From assembly GCF_001434055.1 (NCBI RefSeq), contig NZ_AZCZ01000018.1, forward strand, positions 1 through 53,093: a stretch of 53,093 nt of DNA, given 5' to 3'. Position numbers and translations under genes: made by a program. Below the pieces are notes generated by a model. It saw only the letters and a list, made by a program, of their open reading frames with translations, searched no databases and was not told where the DNA came from. Position 1 is the stretch's first letter. The number at the start of each line of letters is the position of its first letter. The stretch is from Levilactobacillus parabrevis ATCC 53295. GTDB taxonomy: Bacteria > Bacillota > Bacilli > Lactobacillales > Lactobacillaceae. Shown here in pieces: positions 18,857 through 26,964 of this stretch.

Positions 18857-19957
18857 GTGAAGAATGAAGAATTGCATGCAGTAGCGGATGGCGGTGACTA
18901 CCTGAAAGTATTTGCCTGCACGGCAGTGATGCTACAGTCCGTTCTAGGATTCGCTCTAGGGCTGACACAGCCGGTTGCACTTCAGCGTGGTTTGGCGTGG
19001 GCCTATCTGCTGGTGAAGTTTACGGCGCCGGCGTTTATCTGTGGCATCCTGTTGACGACCATGCGAACGACGGCTCGTCGACAGCCAACCTATCGGTATT
19101 ACCTGAAGCAACAGTGGTCGGCACTGTTTTTCCCGACAATCTGCTGGACACTGGCCTACATGCTGATTTTTCCAGGCTTGCAGCAACAGCGGGCCTATCA
19201 CGATGGACTAAGCTTTGTCTGGCAATTTGTGAATGGCAATGCTGCCCCGCATCTGTGGTATAACACGATGATGTTGCAAATGATTTTCTTAATGCCTCTT
19301 TTCTGGGCAATTCGGCGGTTGATTCACAGTCGTTGGACGGCCTGGTGGACGCTGGGATTGACGGCGATTGGTTATCTAGCGTGGGTGGTTTGGTACACGC
19401 TACGGGTTTACCCCACGGCTCAGTTTACAGATTGGTATCTCTTGGATCGGATCTTTCTGGGGTTCTTCCCATACGCAATTTTGGGAATCTTGGCGTGGTA
19501 TGGCTGGTCCACGGTTCAGCGGCAATTGCGTCGTTGGTGGTGGCTGTTGCTGGTGATTGGCGTTGTGGCATTGGTCGAACAGGACCGTACGTTATTGGAC
19601 TGGTCTTTGCCGGTGAGCTTTAGCCATACCAGCTATTATTTACCGGCGACGGTGATTTACATATTAAGTATTATTGGGCTGATTTTGGCGTTGGCCGGTC
19701 ATCAACAGTCACGACATTCCCGGTGGCTACCGGTGATTCATCGGCTGGCGGGTTACGCGTACCCCTCGTATTTAGCCAATGTCTTTTGGCTACAGTTAAT
19801 CTGGCTGCTAGGGGGTGCGGCGTTCACACGTCAACATGTATTGTTAGGAATTGCAAGTTGCTACCTATTAACATGGTGTTGGTCATTTGGATTCACGGCA
19901 CTACTAGATAAAGCTTTGAAATGGAGGAAGACGAGATGGCAAGAACGCAACCGGTAG
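18857..19957 (+). CDS. Membrane acyltransferase (acyltransferase 3 family)
   Basis: 366-residue polytopic membrane protein with about ten helices. Start-region YLKVFACTAVMLQSVLGF and the loop HLWYNTMMLQMIFLMPLFW match acyltransferase-3 proteins, which O-acylate wall or exported sugars. The canonical early His (usually R-x10-H) is not obvious: the position reads KVFACTAVMLQ, so activity may differ. GTG start after AAGGCGATG-type sequence. It overlaps the next gene by 22 bp, so the two are coupled. Substrate unknown. Confidence 0.75.
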   Translation: MKNEELHAVADGGDYLKVFACTAVMLQSVLGFALGLTQPVALQRGLAWAYLLVKFTAPAFICGILLTTMRTTARRQPTYRYYLKQQWSALFFPTICWTLAYMLIFPGLQQQRAYHDGLSFVWQFVNGNAAPHLWYNTMMLQMIFLMPLFWAIRRLIHSRWTAWWTLGLTAIGYLAWVVWYTLRVYPTAQFTDWYLLDRIFLGFFPYAILGILAWYGWSTVQRQLRRWWWLLLVIGVVALVEQDRTLLDWSLPVSFSHTSYYLPATVIYILSIIGLILALAGHQQSRHSRWLPVIHRLAGYAYPSYLANVFWLQLIWLLGGAAFTRQHVLLGIASCYLLTWCWSFGFTALLDKALKWRKTRWQERNR

Positions 19958-20406
19958 AATTGGTAACAATGGTGATGGTGACCGATCCACGGACGGGCAA
20001 TGTATTGGTAGAAGATAAAGTTAACGTTCCCTGGAAGGCTGGCTACAGTTTTCCGGGCGGTCACGTAGAAGTCGGCGAGAGTTGTGCGGCCGCGGCCATG
20101 CGCGAAGTCTTCGAGGAAACGGGATTGTCACTGAAGACGGTTGATTTCTGTGGGACCTGCGAATGGTTCAGCACCGACCGGCAGCAACGAAAGCTGGGCC
20201 TTTTGTATCGTGGTGACCAATTTACCGGTGAAATTAAGGCTAGTGAAGAGGGACCCATCTACTGGTTAGCGCCACAGAAATTGACTGTCGAAAATAGTGC
20301 TGAGAGTCTACTGACACTGCTACGGGTCTTTCGCAGCGAAGTACCGGCCGTCACTAGTGCTGAATGGAACGGCGAACTTCACGTCGATGCGAGTCAACAA
20401 CTGTAA
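19936..20406 (+). CDS. NUDIX hydrolase (MutT/8-oxo-dGTP type)
   Basis: 156 residues with a perfect NUDIX box (residues 42-64: G-x5-E-x7-RE-V-F-EE-TG-L, containing R56, E57, E60 and E61). It hydrolyses a nucleoside diphosphate derivative; similarity in layout to lactococcal/lactobacillar 8-oxo-dGTP diphosphatases is only suggestive. The ATG 19936 is favoured over one at 19921 because GGAGGA lies between them at proper distance. The start lies inside the end of the acyltransferase gene. Confidence 0.88.
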   Translation: MARTQPVELVTMVMVTDPRTGNVLVEDKVNVPWKAGYSFPGGHVEVGESCAAAAMREVFEETGLSLKTVDFCGTCEWFSTDRQQRKLGLLYRGDQFTGEIKASEEGPIYWLAPQKLTVENSAESLLTLLRVFRSEVPAVTSAEWNGELHVDASQQL

Positions 20407-20469
20407 ATGATTTGAAAATAATCGCGTGGGCCACTACACTGAGGGTAGATCCAAAAGGAAGCGATAATC

Positions 20470-20814
20470 GTGAAATCCATTAAGGAAACCCAACGCTGGT
20501 ACGGTTACTTCTTTATCGTACTCAGTGCGGTGGCACTGCTGTTGGCGGCGGTCATAGGAGTCACTTTGCTTCAACGGGCTCTCTTGTTGACGACCGCGTT
20601 AACGCTATTGGTCTACGGCCTCACGTATGAAGCGCGGATCACCCGTGACTGGTGGCGAGCTTTGCTGGCTGTCAGTGTGGTGGTGTTAGTTTTGGACGTC
20701 GGCGTGACGTTTGCCACGACCTCGGCATTAGTGACACCCTTGCTAAGCTTTTTGTTGCCGCTGGCATTTCTGGCGATTCTGCTGGGTTACTTGCGACGCT
20801 ATATCAGCCGCTAA
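20470..20814 (+). CDS. Four-helix membrane protein of unknown function
   Basis: 114 residues, GTG start after AAAAGGAAGCG. Four hydrophobic segments (about 13-33, 36-50, 60-80, 87-108) with basic loops. No recognised family. It ends just before a bidirectional terminator, facing the CPBP protease gene. Confidence 0.7.
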   Translation: MKSIKETQRWYGYFFIVLSAVALLLAAVIGVTLLQRALLLTTALTLLVYGLTYEARITRDWWRALLAVSVVVLVLDVGVTFATTSALVTPLLSFLLPLAFLAILLGYLRRYISR

Positions 20815-20816
20815 TC

Positions 20817-20855
20817 AAAAAATCTCGTCCCCCATTTCGGGTGGCGAGATTTTTT
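20817..20855. terminator. Bidirectional terminator
   Basis: AAAAAATCTCG (20817-20827) pairs with CGAGATTTTTT (20845-20855), giving an A-run/T-run on both sides of a GC-rich core. It separates the convergent small membrane gene and the CPBP protease gene. Confidence 0.85.
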
Positions 20856-20867
20856 GTCTACTGACGA

Positions 20868-21533
20868 TTAGGCAAATAACGTGACTAAAATATCCCAAGT
20901 CATGTGGACGATGATTCCGGGCCACAGTGAACGGCTCTTGGCATACAGCCAACCGAAGAGGGCCCCGAGGGCAGTGACGGTGATCAGGTTACCCACCCAG
21001 GTCATCGGACTCATCGCTGGTACCGTGGTTAGGTAGCGTGGAATGTGGAGACTGGCAAAGGCCAGTGCTTGAATCAGGTTAGCTTGGGTGAGACTGAACT
21101 TCTTTAGAAGGACGTTGAAGAAGTATCCCCGAAAAAGAAATTCTTCCGCCACACCGACGACCAAGAAATACCGTCCCCAATATTCTGGGGTGAAACTGGG
21201 ACTAATGCGCAGGCCATGGTGCACGACCCAAAACTCAACTAGGAGATACACCACGATGGCTGCCCAAACGATGTAGCCGGTCGTAAAGTGCCAGTTGGGC
21301 CGCCACTGCTCGCGGCGACCGATGGCTAGTTCTTCGGGATGGGCTTGGTGAAGGAGCCAGGCGGCAGCGCCAACCCAGACGATCAGTTTGGTGGCATCGA
21401 GGGCTAGCTCCTCTGGCCAGCCATTCAGATGGTGTTCGATAGGGGAATTTACCCCAACCTGGACAATTAACCAGATTAGCCAAAAGCCGATAACTTGAAA
21501 GGTGAAGCGACGGGTGGAAATGGTTCGTGACAT
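20868..21533 (-). CDS. CPBP-family intramembrane metalloprotease
   Basis: 221-residue protein with about six helices and the CPBP (Abi) motifs EEFLFRGYFF (catalytic Glu-Glu and Arg), ASLHIPRYL (His) and HMTWDIL (His, Asp). Such proteases process membrane proteins or peptides; in lactobacilli they often act in bacteriocin immunity, but no bacteriocin genes are nearby. I start at ATG 21531-21533, as AAAAGAG is about ten bases upstream; a GTG three codons earlier is too near the ribosome site. It is divergent from the TetR gene and shares its operator region. Confidence 0.87.
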   Translation of the reverse strand: MSRTISTRRFTFQVIGFWLIWLIVQVGVNSPIEHHLNGWPEELALDATKLIVWVGAAAWLLHQAHPEELAIGRREQWRPNWHFTTGYIVWAAIVVYLLVEFWVVHHGLRISPSFTPEYWGRYFLVVGVAEEFLFRGYFFNVLLKKFSLTQANLIQALAFASLHIPRYLTTVPAMSPMTWVGNLITVTALGALFGWLYAKSRSLWPGIIVHMTWDILVTLFA

Positions 21534-21631
21534 AGACGGCACTCTTTTCTAAAATTAGGTTTGGTTTTATTATAAGGCTTTTAATGGGATAACGGTGTAA
21601 AGCTTCTGTAAGGATTCGTAATTCAAAGTAC

Positions 21632-21694
21632 ATGTTATCACTGTTTACATATAATGTGAACAGTGATAACATAGGGCGTAAATAGCGATAACAT
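21632..21694. promoter_or_regulatory. 41-bp palindromic operator with overlapping divergent promoters
   Basis: Arms 21632-21645 and 21659-21672 are perfect 14-bp reverse complements (ATGTTATCACTGTT / AACAGTGATAACAT). The 13-bp centre is itself nearly symmetric. A third half-site, GATAACAT, is at 21687-21694. Rightward, TTTACA (21644-21649) and TAACAT (21667-21672) are spaced 17 bp; because of the symmetry the complement carries TTCACA and TAACAT, also 17 bp apart, reading leftward. Probably bound by the adjacent TetR protein. Confidence 0.8.
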
Positions 21695-21719
21695 CGCTTT
21701 TCGAGGAGTGTGAGTAATT

Positions 21720-22244
21720 GTGGCAAAACAACCGTACCATCGTCAAAATTTAGCGGCGGCCATCGCGCAGCAGGCCCGAATTCAATTAGAAAATGAGGGA
21801 GCCACCCAGCTTTCTCTGCGTCAAATTGCCCGATTTTTGGCGGTGACGCCGGCTGCCGTTTATCGACATTTTCCGGACAAAGCGAGTCTCTTGGCCCAGC
21901 TCCGCACGGATATCGTGGCAGAGATCACGGCTGCTTTGCGGGAAGGAGTCTTGGATTCGGCCAACGCCAAGGCCATGCTCCAACGGATGGTGACCAATCT
22001 CCTGGACTATGCGCGAGCACATCCAAACGCCGTCGCCTTCAGCCTGACCGGACCATTACCCGTGCCACAGAGCCTACAGACAGTGGTGACCTTACTGGCG
22101 GCCCAACAACAGGTTACGACGCCGGTTGAACAGGTCACGCCGGCCATCTGGACGTTTTTACTGGGCGTCTTACTGCGGTTGCCATTTACGGAGATTGATG
22201 AAGCGTGGGTGACGGCTCATCTGTTGGCGTTGCTTGGAGGGTAA
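21720..22244 (+). CDS. TetR/AcrR-family transcriptional regulator
   Basis: 174 residues. The N-terminal helix-turn-helix is LSLRQIARFLAVTPAAVYRHFPDKASLL (about 32-59, the TetR signature). The C-terminal half is an all-helical ligand domain of the WHG kind. GTG start with GAGGAG upstream. It is likely to bind the large palindrome 50-90 bp upstream and control itself and the divergent CPBP protease. Confidence 0.9.
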   Translation: MAKQPYHRQNLAAAIAQQARIQLENEGATQLSLRQIARFLAVTPAAVYRHFPDKASLLAQLRTDIVAEITAALREGVLDSANAKAMLQRMVTNLLDYARAHPNAVAFSLTGPLPVPQSLQTVVTLLAAQQQVTTPVEQVTPAIWTFLLGVLLRLPFTEIDEAWVTAHLLALLGG

Positions 22245-22261
22245 GCATTTAAATTCGGAGT

Positions 22262-22343
22262 GGCGGTGAGTAATACTACCGCCCTGAATGTTTTAGTAAA
22301 ATCAAAATGGCCAGTAAAAATGTTTAGTTAATAATTTACTGGC
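22262..22343 (+). terminator. Two hairpins after the TetR gene
   Basis: GGCGGT/ACCGCC (22262-22267/22278-22283) followed by a T-containing tail is a possible terminator. A second stem, GCCAGTAAA/TTTACTGGC (22310-22318/22335-22343), is perfect over 9 bp. Neither has a full T-run. Confidence 0.45.
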
Positions 22344-22478
22344 TACTATGCCGACTGGGGTTACTGGTTGCCATGCTAGCGCCGTTCACTAAATTAAAAA
22401 GCAATGAGGAATTTCACGAGATTTTTACAATCAACCATGCTAGACTTAATCTAACTAAAAAAATGGAGGCGGATAGCC

Positions 22479-23984
22479 ATGGCGACACAGGAACAGGATT
22501 TTCTGGCATTGGTTAAGCAAATCAACCTATTAGATATGAATTTAACGCTGATTGATTGGGATTCTCACACGAACTTACCGCAGGACGGGGCAAGTTTTCG
22601 GGGTGAATTGACCGGCTACATCAGCGGACAGGAGCTGGCTTTGCGGACGGGGACGGCAATGGGGCAATTCCTCGATTACTTTGCGGCACACCCTACGGCA
22701 CTCGACGAGAAGGGTCAGCAGGTCTTGCGACTGGTCAAGAAGGATTATGATCTGAATCATGACATCCCCGCCGAAGACTACGCAGCGTACCAGCAGGTTG
22801 TTTCCGATGCCCAACAGGTCTGGGAACAGGCCCGCGTGGCTCAAGACTTCAGCTTGCTGCAACCGTATTTGGAAAAAATCGTGGCATTCAAGAAGCAGTT
22901 CATTCCTTACTGGAAACGAGGCCAAGCGACCGATTACGACGTGCTCCTCGATCAGTTTGAACCGGGGATGACCGTGGTCCAATTGGACCCTATCATGGCT
23001 ACCCTGAAGGCCGGCATTCAAAAGATTCAACGGACCTTAGCAACGCGGGGCACGCAGCCCAGAACGGACTTCATGAGTCGTGCGGTTCCCGAGGCTGTGC
23101 AAGAACGGTTGGTTAGAGCGACCGTCTCGCGGCTGGGCTACGACTTCAAAAAGGGGAACCTGTCACGGAGCACGCATCCCTTCACCGTGGCTTTGAATCG
23201 TGGGGATGCCCGGATCACCAACCGCTACGGCGTCCACGACTTTCAAATGGCCCTGCTTGGTGGCATTCACGAGGCGGGTCATGGCCTGTACATGCAAAAC
23301 TTCAATCCCGATTACGACTACACGCCGCTGGCGGATGCGCCATCGATGGGGTTGCATGAATCACAGTCATTGTTCAATGAAATCTTTATCGGTCGTAACG
23401 CGGCGTTCTGGCAAGGTGAATATGGTCGCTTCCAGCAGACAACTGGCGATATCTTTGCGGACATTGACGAGGCGACCTTCTACCAGGGATTCATGGCAAC
23501 CAAGCCAACCATGATCCGGACGGAAGCCGACCCGTTGACGTATCCGCTCCACATCGTCGTGCGCTACGAGCTCGAGAAGGCGTTGTTTAATGGCGACACC
23601 ACGGTAGCGGAGTTACCCGCACTGTGGCGGCAAAAGTACCAGGAATACCTGGGGATCACGCCCGCTAACGACACGGAGGGTATTCTCCAAGACATTCACT
23701 GGGCGGGTGGCGACCTGGGATACTTCCCAACGTATCTGCTGGGCCAAATCTACGCGGCTCAGTTCTATCACACCATGAGCCAGGCATTGCCGGTTACCGA
23801 TATCTTGGCCAGTGGGGACTATTCGCAGATTACCCAGTGGCGTAAGGATAATATCCACTGGTTCGGTGCTAGTTTGACGCCCCAGGCCTTGATCAAGCAG
23901 GTTTCCGGGGAAGCCCTCAATCCGCAGTATTGGTTAGATTGGATGACGGCAACCTTTGAAAATGCCTACCAGGTTCCTAAATAA
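22479..23984 (+). CDS. M32-family metallocarboxypeptidase (Taq carboxypeptidase type)
   Basis: 501-residue cytosolic zinc carboxypeptidase that trims C-terminal residues from peptides. The HEAGH zinc motif lies near 264-268 in GGIHEAGHGLYMQN, and the downstream metal-binding Glu region is SMGLHESQSLFNEI. DWDSHTNLPQDGASFRGE near the start and the DIHWAGGDLGYFPTYLLGQIYAAQ C-terminal block are family hallmarks. Length is normal. ATG with GGAGG upstream; apparently monocistronic. Confidence 0.92.
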   Translation: MATQEQDFLALVKQINLLDMNLTLIDWDSHTNLPQDGASFRGELTGYISGQELALRTGTAMGQFLDYFAAHPTALDEKGQQVLRLVKKDYDLNHDIPAEDYAAYQQVVSDAQQVWEQARVAQDFSLLQPYLEKIVAFKKQFIPYWKRGQATDYDVLLDQFEPGMTVVQLDPIMATLKAGIQKIQRTLATRGTQPRTDFMSRAVPEAVQERLVRATVSRLGYDFKKGNLSRSTHPFTVALNRGDARITNRYGVHDFQMALLGGIHEAGHGLYMQNFNPDYDYTPLADAPSMGLHESQSLFNEIFIGRNAAFWQGEYGRFQQTTGDIFADIDEATFYQGFMATKPTMIRTEADPLTYPLHIVVRYELEKALFNGDTTVAELPALWRQKYQEYLGITPANDTEGILQDIHWAGGDLGYFPTYLLGQIYAAQFYHTMSQALPVTDILASGDYSQITQWRKDNIHWFGASLTPQALIKQVSGEALNPQYWLDWMTATFENAYQVPK

Positions 23985-24088
23985 TTGCTTTACTTCCTAA
24001 AAGTAAGTGGTAAACTTAATGCCAGCGTTTGAATCACCACTCATCGCTCTAAAATGATGACAACTTTAAAAGTGAGGTTTTTTAAATT

Positions 24089-24691
24089 ATGGAAACTAAG
24101 TTTATTGAATTAGCTAAGCAACGGCGCAGCATCTACGCATTAGGCAAGAACGTTGCCTCCTCTCAGGACGAATTGGTCGAGCTGATTAAAGCCAGCATTA
24201 AGCAAGGACCCTCTGCCTTTAACAACCAGACGACGCGGGCCATCATTTTATTTGATGATTCCCACGACAAACTCTGGGACATCGTTGCCGGTTCACTGCG
24301 TAAGGTTGTCAAGGACGATGCTGCTTTCGCTAAGACACAGGCTAAGATCAACGGCTTCAAGGCTGCCTATGGAACCATCCTGTACTTTACCGAAACCAAG
24401 ACGGTTAGAGAGTTTGAAGAGAACTTCCCACTATACGCGGACAACTTCCAAGATTGGTCCGAACAGTCACAAGGGAACGCGCAGTATGCCGTGTGGACGT
24501 CACTCGCCGAAAACGGCTTGGGTGCGAACCTCCAACACTACAATCCTCTGATTGACGACGCTGTCCGTGAAGCTTTCAATGTCCCAGCAAGCTGGCGGTT
24601 ACGGGCACAGATGGACTTTGGGTCCATTGAATCCCCGGCCGATACTAAGACCTACATGGATGATGACGAACGTTTCCGGGTTTTTAAATAA
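24089..24691 (+). CDS. Nitroreductase-family flavoprotein
   Basis: 200 residues, of the small HBN1/YdgI-like branch of FMN nitroreductases: QRRSIYALGKN (phosphate-binding Arg-Arg-Ser), IKQGPSAFNNQTTR (FMN ribityl contacts), and AENGLGANLQHYNP. Probably NAD(P)H-dependent reduction of quinones, flavins or nitro compounds; substrate unknown. GTGAGG ribosome site is fair. Closed by its own terminator. Confidence 0.88.
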   Translation: METKFIELAKQRRSIYALGKNVASSQDELVELIKASIKQGPSAFNNQTTRAIILFDDSHDKLWDIVAGSLRKVVKDDAAFAKTQAKINGFKAAYGTILYFTETKTVREFEENFPLYADNFQDWSEQSQGNAQYAVWTSLAENGLGANLQHYNPLIDDAVREAFNVPASWRLRAQMDFGSIESPADTKTYMDDDERFRVFK

Positions 24692-24702
24692 TCTGCTAAT
24701 GC

Positions 24703-24741
24703 AAAATGGATTTTGCCGAAGAAGGGCAAGATCCATTTTTT
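24703..24741 (+). terminator. Terminator after the nitroreductase gene
   Basis: AAAATGGAT (24703-24711) and ATCCATTTT (24731-24739) with an inner TGCC/GGCA stem, followed by T's. Confidence 0.85.
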
Positions 24742-25001
24742 GGCATAACTTCTGTTTTAAGGGGACACTCCGAGCATGATGGGTGAGATCGTGATGGTTG
24801 TTGATGGCCTTCGATTTGTGCCGAGGGCCTGTGCACATGAACGTGAGGCTTTAGTCACCAATCGGCCTATCAAAGGATAGCATCGACTGGTTAGCACCCA
24901 AACGCAACCCAATAATCGTAGATTAACTAAGCGTTATCTGGCGCAAGTTATGCTAAAATGAAAATTAGTGAAGTAGTGACTTGATTAGGAGGTCAATTTG
25001 C
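24742..25001. other. Intergenic stretch without visible gene
   Basis: About 260 bases between the nitroreductase terminator and the FAD oxidoreductase. I see no ribosome site with an open frame, no strong hairpin and no known riboswitch. Only a probable promoter for the next gene (TATGCTAAAAT-like -10 near 24950) can be suggested. Confidence 0.4.
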
Positions 25002-26126
25002 ATGCAAAAGAGAATTGCCATCATCGGTGGCGGTATCGTTGGTGCCACCGCGGCTTATTATTTGAGTAAATTACCAGGTAGTGAAAAGATCAAGGTCACG
25101 CTGTTTGATGACGATGTGGGCCAGGCGTCAAAGGCCGCAGCGGGGATCATTTCACCGTGGCTCTCTAAGCGCCGGAATCAGCAGTGGTACCGCCTGGCCA
25201 AGGCCGGTGCCGATCTCTATCCGGAATTGATCCACGATGCGCAGCTGGGTACCGACGTCTATCAACAGACGGGGACCATCGTGACGCGTGAGGATGAAGC
25301 GGACCTGGAAACACTGTTTGCATTGGCCCAAGATCGGCGTAAGACCGCCGCAACCATGGGGGATGTTGCCACGTTAACGGCGCAAGAGGTACAGGACCAG
25401 GTGCCATTATTGACTAATCCGCAACCCGGTGTTGTCATTACCGGGGGGGCACGGGTCGATGGTGCTGCCTTGGTTAACGGCCTGCTAGCGAGTGCCAGCA
25501 AACGCAACCTGAAAGTCAGTCACGAACGCGTCAAGCTCAATGCACAGGGACAAGTCATCACGTCACTGGGGGCGCGTCAATTTGATCGCGTCATCCTGGC
25601 TGTCGGGGCCTGGCTCAAGGAATTGATTGCCCCATTGGGAGTGAACGCCGACGTTCGACCACAGAAGGGTCAACTGATTGAGCTCGCCGTGAAAGACTAT
25701 CCCTTACAAGAACACATGCCCGTCGTGATGCCTGAAGGTGAACGGGACTTTGTACCATTTGGTCACGGGAAGCTGATCGTTGGGGCCACCCATGAAGACG
25801 ATGGCAAGTTCGATATCAGCGTCAATTCGGAAGTGACGGCCGACCTGTTGGGCAGTGCCCAGCGACTGGTCAAGAGTGTTACGGCGGATAGTCTCACCGG
25901 TGTGCGGGTCGGTACACGGGCCTACACCAGCGACTTCGCCCCATTCTTTGGGCTGGTTCCGGAACACGAGGACTTCCTGGTGGCGTCCGGTTTAGGCTCA
26001 TCAGGGTTGACGACTGGTCCTCAGATCGGGAAGTTTCTAGCGGGTTCCGCATTGTATGGCGGGACACCGGACTGGAGCCAGTACGAGAAGCCACTGACGA
26101 CTTATTTAGCCTCCTCCGCGGAGTGA
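25002..26126 (+). CDS. FAD-dependent oxidoreductase (D-amino acid/glycine oxidase family)
   Basis: 374 residues. The N-terminus (RIAIIGGGIVGATAAYYLSK) is a Rossmann FAD-binding GxGxxG; the C-terminus LVASGLGSSGLTTGPQIGKFLA closes the FAD site in DAO-family enzymes. Probably oxidises a small amine or amino acid; substrate unknown. I start at ATG 25002 because AGGAGG is just upstream; a TTG 21 bp earlier overlaps the ribosome site. The last 25 bp overlap the convergent RNase H-like gene. Confidence 0.88.
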   Translation: MQKRIAIIGGGIVGATAAYYLSKLPGSEKIKVTLFDDDVGQASKAAAGIISPWLSKRRNQQWYRLAKAGADLYPELIHDAQLGTDVYQQTGTIVTREDEADLETLFALAQDRRKTAATMGDVATLTAQEVQDQVPLLTNPQPGVVITGGARVDGAALVNGLLASASKRNLKVSHERVKLNAQGQVITSLGARQFDRVILAVGAWLKELIAPLGVNADVRPQKGQLIELAVKDYPLQEHMPVVMPEGERDFVPFGHGKLIVGATHEDDGKFDISVNSEVTADLLGSAQRLVKSVTADSLTGVRVGTRAYTSDFAPFFGLVPEHEDFLVASGLGSSGLTTGPQIGKFLAGSALYGGTPDWSQYEKPLTTYLASSAE

Positions 26127-26509
26127 AGGGCCTGATTGGCCAACGTGTGTGCGCCCTGGTTCTGTTTCTCAGGGACCCATTGCGTCAGCACCAACTGAAA
26201 GGGTGCCTGAGCGGCTAGGAGTGCGTCCACAAGGTTTTGGTAATGTTTTGCATAATGTTTCTGTAAACTATCGCTAACAATCTGGCTATCGGTATAGAAT
26301 AAGACGGTAGTCGTTGCGCAAGCGTCCCCGGCAATCTCTGCCAGTCGTTGAAATCCCAATCGGGCGATCTCGAACTCGGCAGCGTGATTGTTGGTGGCAG
26401 ACAGGCGGCTCTTGAGTTGGGTCTGTTCGTGGTCGTGAATGATCAGAATGCCCCCAGCACTCAGGCCGCTTTGTGGTTGTGTTGCGGCATCGGTATACAA
26501 AGAAAACAC
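26102..26509 (-). CDS. RNase HI-like protein with altered fourth catalytic residue
   Basis: 135 residues of RNase H fold. Acidic residues D7 (LYTDAA), E45 (NNHAAEFEIA) and D74 (FYTDSQIV) are in place, but the fourth position, normally Asp in an AD-x-LA motif, is His121 (GAHTLANQAL). GTG start with TTGGAGTG upstream. It might degrade RNA in RNA-DNA hybrids with reduced or changed metal use. The 3' end overlaps the oppositely transcribed FAD oxidoreductase. Confidence 0.82.
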   Translation of the reverse strand: MFSLYTDAATQPQSGLSAGGILIIHDHEQTQLKSRLSATNNHAAEFEIARLGFQRLAEIAGDACATTTVLFYTDSQIVSDSLQKHYAKHYQNLVDALLAAQAPFQLVLTQWVPEKQNQGAHTLANQALHSAEEAK

Positions 26510-26547
26510 AGAATCACTCCAATCTTTTTCGTGAGGTGTTGTAAATT

Positions 26548-26964
26548 ATGATAACCCAAGAACGGCGATTTTTGTATCAACCCAACCCCGTTAGCAGCAT
26601 TATTAATTGGAGTTGGACGCTGATGGTCCTGATGGTTGGGGCCATCTTCTGGCTGGAAGTGACCCACTTTAACTGGTGGACGCTCGGCTTCTTCGTGGCC
26701 TTTGCTATTTTATGTTGGGTGGAGGTTCACTATCGTAATATCACCATGGCCAATGGTGTCTTGACGGTTAGCACCGTCTTGAACCATCGCCATCTGGTCA
26801 TTCCACTGGCGCACGTCAGCGCGGTCCGCGTTTCGCGTTATCGGATGGGGATCGTTGCCCAGGGTAAAATCTATCAATTTTTACTGCCCCGTAACTCGGC
26901 CATTGAATTGGCTGGGCTGATTCAAGCTGCCATGCCGGGAACAGTGAAGGAGGAAATCAATTGA
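26548..26964 (+). CDS. EbsA-like membrane protein
   Basis: 138 residues with two close membrane helices (about 19-40 and 45-62) followed by a small beta-rich domain resembling a bacterial PH-like fold ([20 protein letters not shown]...). Layout and neighbours (RNase H-like gene on the other strand) resemble EbsA proteins of lactobacilli and enterococci; EbsA was named for pheromone-related surface functions, but the molecular role is unknown. GTGAGG ribosome site. Its stop overlaps the fhs start. Confidence 0.65.
   Translation: MITQERRFLYQPNPVSSIINWSWTLMVLMVGAIFWLEVTHFNWWTLGFFVAFAILCWVEVHYRNITMANGVLTVSTVLNHRHLVIPLAHVSAVRVSRYRMGIVAQGKIYQFLLPRNSAIELAGLIQAAMPGTVKEEIN

Noticed and set aside
21535-21726. 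Upstream extension of the CPBP protease frame region (a 163-codon overlapping minus-strand frame)
   Set aside because: It reads through the operator palindrome and another frame of the protease; no family character.
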